A stretch of DNA of 64,000 bases from Liolophura sinensis. Lineage: Eukaryota; Mollusca; Polyplacophora; Chitonida; Chitonidae. The stretch covers positions 7,744,281-7,808,280 of the forward strand of contig NC_088301.1 of assembly GCF_032854445.1 (NCBI RefSeq). The letters run 5' to 3'. A program made the translations under genes and the position numbers. Below are positions 57,176-64,000 of the stretch, piece after piece (within the stretch, counting starts at the first letter, position 1; each line of letters starts with the position of its first letter). A model generated the notes under the pieces. The model saw nothing but the letters and a program-made list of their open reading frames with translations. It made no database searches and was not told where the DNA came from.

Positions 57176-60039
57176 CAATGAAGAATTAACACACACACAA
57201 AGCATGAATCCTGAAATCAAAGAATTGTTTATAGCTGCAGGAATAGTTTGCTCTGTGTGTTTACCCGTCAGTTGGTCTGTTTATCGGTCAAATTTTTAGC
57301 ATCCGGTCTATCATTTCTTGACAACATCAACTTTAAACGGGGAATGCCACACTTCTAGTGACTCTAAACTAGTTTATACTTATGTTTCCCAAATGAAACC
57401 CAAATCATTCTAAAAAAATTAAGGCATGACTACATCTCATGGTCCCATGAAGAAAAATAAATTTTTTTATCAAAATCTTGCTGTATGGTGGGAACTAAAG
57501 TCAAATAAAGTAGGTGTACCTACTTACCTGTATACGGTTTATGCACTAAAGACTTTAATTGGGCAAGCCTCTCATTTCAGCCTTCAGCGTAATTAGCATA
57601 GTTAGGCATTAATTAGAGTTCAATGGATGTCCTTGAAGATTAATATGTACAACTCGGCGACGAGAATGTTTTAGTAAAAAATTGAGTATGTTACATGTGT
57701 ACATGTACAGCCTCAGAATTCAAGCATTAACAGTTGAATATGCAGTATTTTAATTTTCCCATTTCTGTTACAGGCTGCATGTATAAAACAGTGAAATTTT
57801 TTTTATCTGATTGTAAACTGGAATAAACAGCCCACCTTTTGGCAAGATACTAATGAACATTCTCACATGTGGTGTACAATGTACAAACATTGCAAGCACT
57901 TTGTTAAGGCAAGTTCATGGAAGTTGCCTTTTTTAATGAGCAAACTGAAAGGAAAATGAAATCACAAAGGAAGCCCTGACAGCTTGCAACACTCAGCCTG
58001 GAAAATGGCATAATGAATTTGTTATCTGTCTCAGTCATTAACATATGGAAACAGGGTCTCTACACAAAGCCAATTATGGCTTGGCACACTTTTAAAAGCA
58101 AAAAAAAAGTACATGTATTGGGTAAAGATATAATAAAAGCACTGGGAAAAACCTCCATAATATCCTATATCTGTTCTTCATTCACTGAAATGATCAGGGC
58201 TGCCTCAGGTAATATCTGCTATGACTCACCTGGCTTGTCTAACAAGGTTTGCACACAGGTAAACTTATTATTCACCTGTAACACGAGTGCAGTGAAAGCC
58301 AATTCTGTTGAGAATTCACAAATACTAGTCCACTTTTCACATATAATTATTCATATATTTCTTGGTGACAATACATACTATTTGCATATGGAAGGTACTA
58401 ATGAGTGTAAATTTAATGCACATTTTCAAAGAAATTGTTAATTTTTTTTTTCATTTTCCTGAAATGTTACTCCGAAAATGTATTTCATCACATCATTTTG
58501 GGGCCTCAAACCAAAATTTGCATGTATTCATTGCTTAATGAAAGAAACGATTAAATTTGCGTTCAATCAACTCCTTTATCGTGGAGTATTCACTTAACTC
58601 ACATTAATGCACTAATATATTATAATTTGTTCAAATAAAAAATATGTTCAAATTCATAAAAAAGCATACACCCACCAACACACACAAGAAAGAAATGAAA
58701 AAAAAAATTGAGATAGACATCATTTCACAACCCTAAAGATCTGAAAGATTAAAAGCTCAAGTAACATACACATACATAAGAGCTTCTCAACTGGGTGTGC
58801 ATTGTGTCAAAGTTTACAGTTTGGATTTCTACATCAAAGGTAATGTTTGCAATTTAGGTACATCCTCACTCTAAGTCAGAACAGGGTTGTTGGAAACAGG
58901 TTACGTAGGGGATTAACTCCTGTGTACTACACATGCATCATTTCCAACAGGATCGGCTTATCTCCAAAAGAATCTCACTGTAATCTGTTTTACAAACAAA
59001 CTTCCACCTATATTCAGGGTACTATACATGCGTATAACTCCCCAGCTACAGTAATCATAAAACTCTGTCATACTGTAGTTTATACACCTACTTCACAGAT
59101 TCAAGAAATAAAATAAATATGCATTATTTATTTGATTGGTGTTATTGCCATAAACAGGAATCAAAGTGTACTGTAGTTCTCAGAACCAATATATACCAAT
59201 ATATGCAGCTTTTCAATGTATTCAGAAAATGCTGAAGATAAAGAGAGGAAAATATTATCACGCTTAAAAATATCTAAAATACTTTCACATTTTAAAAATT
59301 TTCTTCAATTAAGTGCGTTTGAATGTTTGCTATCAAAAGTCGGCTTTTTGGACCATATTTATATCGTTTAGCATCACAGTTTTCACTAGATGAACCATTT
59401 TATTTTGCTTTTTTTTTTCTTTAATGCTGTTCATTTTTTTTTAAAAATGTATTATGAGCCCCAAACCATTCATCTATATGAAAGATACATACATGTAGCT
59501 GGTCTTTCAGTAAACACTGCAAGTACAAAGATGTCAACATAATTAAAGAAATGTTAAATCCAATGTACACAGATGAACAAGGAGGATTATTTTACTGGTA
59601 ATAAATAAATAATCTTAATAGATATCTATGATAATGCCAAAAAGACTTCATACTCATCTTTCCAGAAGGACCATCTAATACAAGCGTACATCTTATAGGA
59701 TGTCAATCAAGAAAATATAAAACAAAAAATCACTGCCAGCACAGAGTCATAATTTATGTCTTTTATTATGCATAATAGGTATGAATGTTTAAATTAAAAA
59801 TCAATTGGTTTCCTTCTTATTTCAGAAACCATTACCAAACTATACCCAAAAAGCCAATTCGCACTAGAATACTTCCTCCCTAAATACTGAATTTGATATT
59901 TTGATATTATGAAAGCACAAATATATTTTTAAAATATGAAATGAAACGGAAATGTAGAGGATATGTTACAAACACTTCGGCATATATGTATATATCAACA
60001 CAAACGATGATAATGTGGGAAAACATTATCACAGCCTGA

Positions 60040-60420
60040 GGAAACAGGACAACCCTTGGCAGCCTGTGGTACTGCCAATTTAAATTGTTTAATAGGAGAA
60101 CAGGCTGACCAAATGTTGATCAGACACAGTGGGAGGACCCGTGGTCAAACCACAGCTGTCATAAGTGACCACTGGTCATTAATTATCTGGACTGACCAGT
60201 AAACCCAGTAAATTGTCCCTCCGACCACCTGGCCTCCAGAGCAGCCCTATCAAAGCCCTATTAGATCAATACACTAATCTCCCTTAAGAGCCCCAAGAAC
60301 TAAACTGCGCATTGATACAATATAGGCTCCCATAACATGCATTCACCTCAACAGAACTCTTCAAAATTCCATGACCTCAGGGCTCAAAACACCCTCCTTC
60401 AATCCAGTGTGAATGAACTC
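60040..60420. promoter_or_regulatory. Candidate conserved non-coding element
   Basis: A repeat-free, higher-complexity block with RUNX-like cores (CCTGTGGTACT, CAAACCACAG, GACCACTGG) and TTAATTATC. It lies upstream of the start-codon exon. Regulatory function is inference from composition and motif density. Confidence 0.3.
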
Positions 60421-61239
60421 ATAGGACAAACTCAGATGTAACAGACTAATATCTGGAGAAACGCCAACATGAAAATGATTCTATTTTGGACATCAAAATG
60501 TCATGTCTGAATGTGTGGACTGAAGAAGCTGTTAAGAGGGAAACTGGTGAAAAGCTAAAAGAAATCAGACAGCAGTAACCTGAAATGAAGACAACAAAAT
60601 CTACGAGGAAGTTCACTGAATGTAGGGCTTTGTCGCTAGTTACTACAGAAATGCCTGCATAACTATCTATATAACGGAGTTAAGAACACATGTCCTTTTG
60701 ACACGAGTGAAATATAGTGTAAATTCATTAACAAGACATGGATGCGTAAATACATATACATGAAATATACGTATTTCAGAAAACATATTTTTTAGCCATA
60801 ATTTCTGTTTATGGTATAATACATTTTCACTTCATAAGAAATTATAATTTACTAATAATAATTTTTCATGGACTATAAAGTCCTAGGAAAAAAAAAAAAC
60901 AAAAACAAAAATTGCCCTGCAGAAAAAAAATACATCAAATTCCCTTTATATAACCTTGTATAACATTAGAACAAATTACTAGACAAGATTCTTGAAGAGA
61001 ATGGGTCTTTTGAAGCCAAATTGTCAGCTTTTCCAATTACTGAAGCCTGTGGAAAAATTTGATGAGTCACCTTATCTGAGGCCAGAACCCACATCAAACA
61101 ACAAAAAAACTTCTGCCAGCCAGATGACATGCTTTGTTACCTTTTTCAGAAATATTAAATTCACAATTCTTAACAAATACATTGCCAATGCTTTTGTTCC
61201 TTGAGTGGTGGAAAAATATTAAAGCATGTGTGATTTAAG

Positions 61240-61960
61240 TTCAACATTTCTGGACACTGACCTTTTGGAAGAATGTTGAGGCAGTGGAGTTATCTCGCTG
61301 GAGACGCTGGGCTGACGACACAATAGTGTATGAGGATAACTGCAGATATAACACTTAATTAGCCCGTCTTAATCGTCCATCCATTCACCCACCACAAGGT
61401 ATTAGCTATGGTCACTGAGTAACATGCACCCAGCTTAAAGGACTTGGTAAGGTCATGACATACTTTAACTGTACAGCACTGGTGAGCAGGCTGTCACGCC
61501 TGAGAGCAGGAACATGCTGCCTGAGCAGTGCAATCACGGGACAGCATGCATGCATGTAATTCTGCGCTCCGACAGAACAACCTGCAACGACAACGTTGTC
61601 AAGGGATGAACCTTCCATCCACAGGCGTCAGCATGGATGTGGCTCACAAGCCTTGGCTATAGGCTACTACTAGCCAGAGCTTCAGCAGCTGAGCCAGTCA
61701 CTGTCAAACTGCTCACAGGGATAGAACATGTGTTAATCAATATAGTCACAAGAACTCACAATGGCTTTTGTCACATTAGGAGGGGAGCTTGTCCCAACAT
61801 GGACAACTCCACAATTACCAATGACAAAGGAAAACGATGGAGAGTCTGCGAGAGCCCAGTGTCGCAGACGCGTTTGACAATACCCATGTTTGCTGTATAT
61901 TTATGTGGGATTTTACTGTCGATAAGCATTGAGTCATTTACATCTGTTCTTGTATGATGG
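61240..61960. promoter_or_regulatory. Candidate conserved non-coding element
   Basis: About 700 bp of balanced composition free of recognised repeats, in contrast with the AT-rich surroundings. It contains CACTTAATTAGCCCG (homeodomain-like) and ACAATGG and ACAAAGG (SOX-like). Its open frames on both strands lack protein features. Enhancer or promoter activity is inference. Confidence 0.3.
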
Positions 61961-62479
61961 AGATTAATGTGGACAGCGTATTTGCCTATAGCACAAAGCA
62001 CTCAGATCTTCTACAGGTAATGGTAATAGCTAAGGGATGGATTAATCCTTCATGGCTTAATTTTCAGCCATTTACTAAGGACATGTAACCTTTCCAGAGC
62101 TTGAAAACAAGCATTGCATGTTCGCCACAATATGGCTGAAATATTACTGATGTGGCAGTAAGCCATAAGTCATACATTAATTTGATGACTTCTTGTGACT
62201 AAATTAAAAAAAACAAAACAATAATTCCCCTTTTCCTGCTTTGTCTCACTGCATTTATAAAAGTGAGGTTTCAAAGAAAACAAAAAATTATAGCTGAAAG
62301 AGATTCCTTGAAAAGTGCTTGTCTCTTTTTTTTTCCTAAAATGAAAAAGGCCTTCGAAATGCACATCCCAAAAGACTACAACAAAAATGTTTGACTATAA
62401 GAGATCAATGATCCACATTATGACTGTATGCAATGACTTTAAATAGTCAGAGTTATTTGAATTAATTGTGAATTTTGAG

Positions 62480-62745
62480 CAATTCACTTACTGGCTTGAT
62501 TGGCATTTAACAACACGTTTGTGAATTTTCCACCTATACAATGGCAGTCAGATTTACGTGTGGAGGAAGCCAGAGAGCCTAAAGTGAACTAAATGTACTT
62601 ACTCTCCCTAGTTACTCAATAAACCTACTGACTTAATGCTGACAAAGTGCCGAGAGCTAGATTTGAACACGTGATCTCAATTGTCATGCAGTGATCTGAT
62701 AGCTACATTTTCCAGTGCTTTAGTCATGAGCCAGTGAGGCTGACA
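62480..62745 (-). mobile_element. SINE, diverged, with tRNA-like head
   Basis: Antisense CTTGATTGGCATTTAACAAC, then CAATGGCAGTCAGATTTACG, TGTGGAGGAAGCCAGAGAG and a tRNA-like end. On the minus strand an A-box-like TGGCTCATGACTA and a B-box-like GTTCAAATC are recognisable. Confidence 0.65.
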
Positions 62746-63669
62746 TATTATTCGCATGAATGAATGATAATTGCTTAATTAACGCCCTCTCGTCAGTATT
62801 GCAGCCATATTGTAGCTCCAGCATTATTTGAAATCAAAATATCAATAAAACAGGATTATATACATATAATACTCATACAAGAGATACCAATTAGACAGAT
62901 GGAATATATTTCCAGAATCCTGAATGCCTTATGTACATATAAGATCTGAATTTAAACAAAACTAGCAATACACATGTTCCACAGAAAATGTTGAGATTTA
63001 AATTTTACTGTTGAGTGCAAGAACTTTATTGATGAGCTAAAGACAGTCCCACAACAATATATAAATTTTTTTTTAAAATTTTTTTATACAAAAAAATACC
63101 CTATTGTATTTCTTTCAACTAAGAGTTGGCCTGTTTCAAATACACTTGCAAAAGAACAAAAAAAGCCATAACCTGGAACTTTCCGCGCAAACACTTAACT
63201 TTTTCTGATAAGATATTAAGCAAACTTCACAAAACAACCTTAAACGATCATAAACGGTGGATAAATCAGTCAGAATCAAGCAAAATATGTTACTTCAAAA
63301 TGGCAAACTTCAGGTGAAATGCAGTACTTCACTTTTAGACCTTATTCCCAGGGGTACATGTACTTAGCAGATGACAATCCTGTCTCGTAAAAAAACAAAA
63401 CAACTTCGATTGAAATCTACAGCACACATACGTACATCACGGTGACATATGCGAGCTGACAACAGCCATATCCTGTCCTTACCTCTAACATATACCACAC
63501 ATCCGGGATGCCAGAGTTTCTGTAACTTTTTGGGAGTGTACCGTACTTCTATTGACATGTGCACCAGAATCATTCATCTCAACCTATCTCCCTTATTGTT
63601 ATAATGAAGTCAGTCCAGCTCTTGCTCGCACGGCTTTTGTTTTACATCCGAAGGTACCTCAAGTAACTG

Positions 63670-63793
63670 CCAAAAGGCAATGGTTTGTTCTTGTTTATTC
63701 CACCCATAAACCCGAGAACAGTCGTACACATGTAAAGTGAAAATCTAATTGAGTAGCGCGTTAAACAACAACTGAACAAATAATAAATGTTTA
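63670..63793 (+). mobile_element. SINE 3' end fragment
   Basis: CCACCCATAAACCCGAGAAC, then AGTGAAAATCTAATTGAGTA and GCGTTAAACAACAACTGAAC ending in AAATAATAAATG, a diverged plus-oriented tail. Confidence 0.5.
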
Positions 63794-64000
63794 TACAGGA
63801 TATATATTTTTAATATGCATTTGAGCAAGCACAATCCAATGATTTCATTATGGTACACGTCACAAGTATGCATGCATGTACAAATTATTTAATTAATGCA
63901 TATCACTGTCAGTTTTAAAGCACTGTTAATTTCTTTAGTCATAAAACTCAAATTAATGCGGCACTAAAACCTACACGTATCTCGCTTATAGGGCAAGGTT

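Larger units (their letters stand above)
49678..64000. other. Upstream region: 5' intron and/or flank, no coding support
   Basis: 14.3 kb. It contains the 39-bp array (55964-57175), SINE pieces (51680, 52960, 54494, 62480, 63670), and a truncated MITE-like copy (53240-53398). Repeat-free islands of higher complexity lie at about 51120-51480, 60040-60420 and 61240-61960. None of the open frames (up to 142 codons) shows a recognisable domain, codon bias or partner exon. A non-coding first exon may be here, but I could not identify it. Confidence 0.55.

Noticed and set aside
56877-57299. 140-codon open frame on the plus strand
   Set aside because: It lies mostly in the 39-bp array, whose length is divisible by three; the peptide is pure repeat.
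58013-58441. 142-codon plus-strand frame, the longest uninterrupted frame outside repeats
   Set aside because: No recognisable domain, signal or partner exon, and composition is like the surrounding AT-rich DNA.
61637-61957. 106-codon plus-strand frame ending in a hydrophobic stretch
   Set aside because: Open frames of similar size exist on the opposite strand; no family resemblance or upstream promoter seen.
1-64000. CRISPR array or bacterial-type operon
   Set aside because: The tandem repeats are head-to-tail without unique spacers, and the gene structure is clearly that of an intron-containing animal gene.

Overview
The window looks like nuclear DNA of a lophotrochozoan animal, most likely a mollusc. 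It is AT-rich and intron-rich, has GT-AG introns, and is littered with tRNA-derived SINEs of the kind common in bivalve and gastropod genomes (a 3' domain beginning, read antisense, TTTGATTGGTGTTTTACGCC). It also holds several minisatellite arrays. No bacterial, organellar or viral features were seen.

One gene can be supported. It lies on the minus strand, runs from a start codon at 49661 down to position 1 and continues off the window. I assembled 22 complete coding exons plus the first 10 bases of a 23rd. Every splice phase matches, giving about 1,321 residues of open frame. The product is an extracellular neurexin-superfamily protein with the order signal peptide, LamG1, EGF1, LamG2, LamG3, EGF2, fibrinogen-C-like domain, LamG4, EGF3, LamG5, EGF4, then unknown. 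From LamG2 to LamG5 this is the Caspr/CNTNAP/neurexin-IV core. The N-terminus is LamG-EGF rather than a discoidin domain, which points to an axotactin-like protein. Such proteins are cell-surface or secreted adhesion molecules of glia and neurons. The part between EGF4 and any membrane segment or stop codon is outside the window.

Layout: 1-12.2 kb is exon-dense (exons 10-23). 12.2-49.3 kb holds exons 1-9 separated by large introns. 49.7-64 kb has no supportable coding sequence and is probably 5' intron and/or upstream flank, because an acceptor with 16 nt of presumed 5'UTR precedes the start codon.

The most unusual feature is recurrent. At six exons (5, 11, 14, 18, 19, 22) the exon-intron junction itself has been tandemly copied into the adjacent intron: five times on the donor side and once on the acceptor side. 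Unit lengths are about 42, 43, 55, 59, 100-120 and 122 bp, and many copies still carry an intact GTRAGT-type donor. Independent arrays of 26, 29, 39, 43 and 56 bp lie in other introns. There are also nested SINEs, one with a perfect 12-bp target-site duplication, and a four-copy MITE-like family with terminal inverted repeats.
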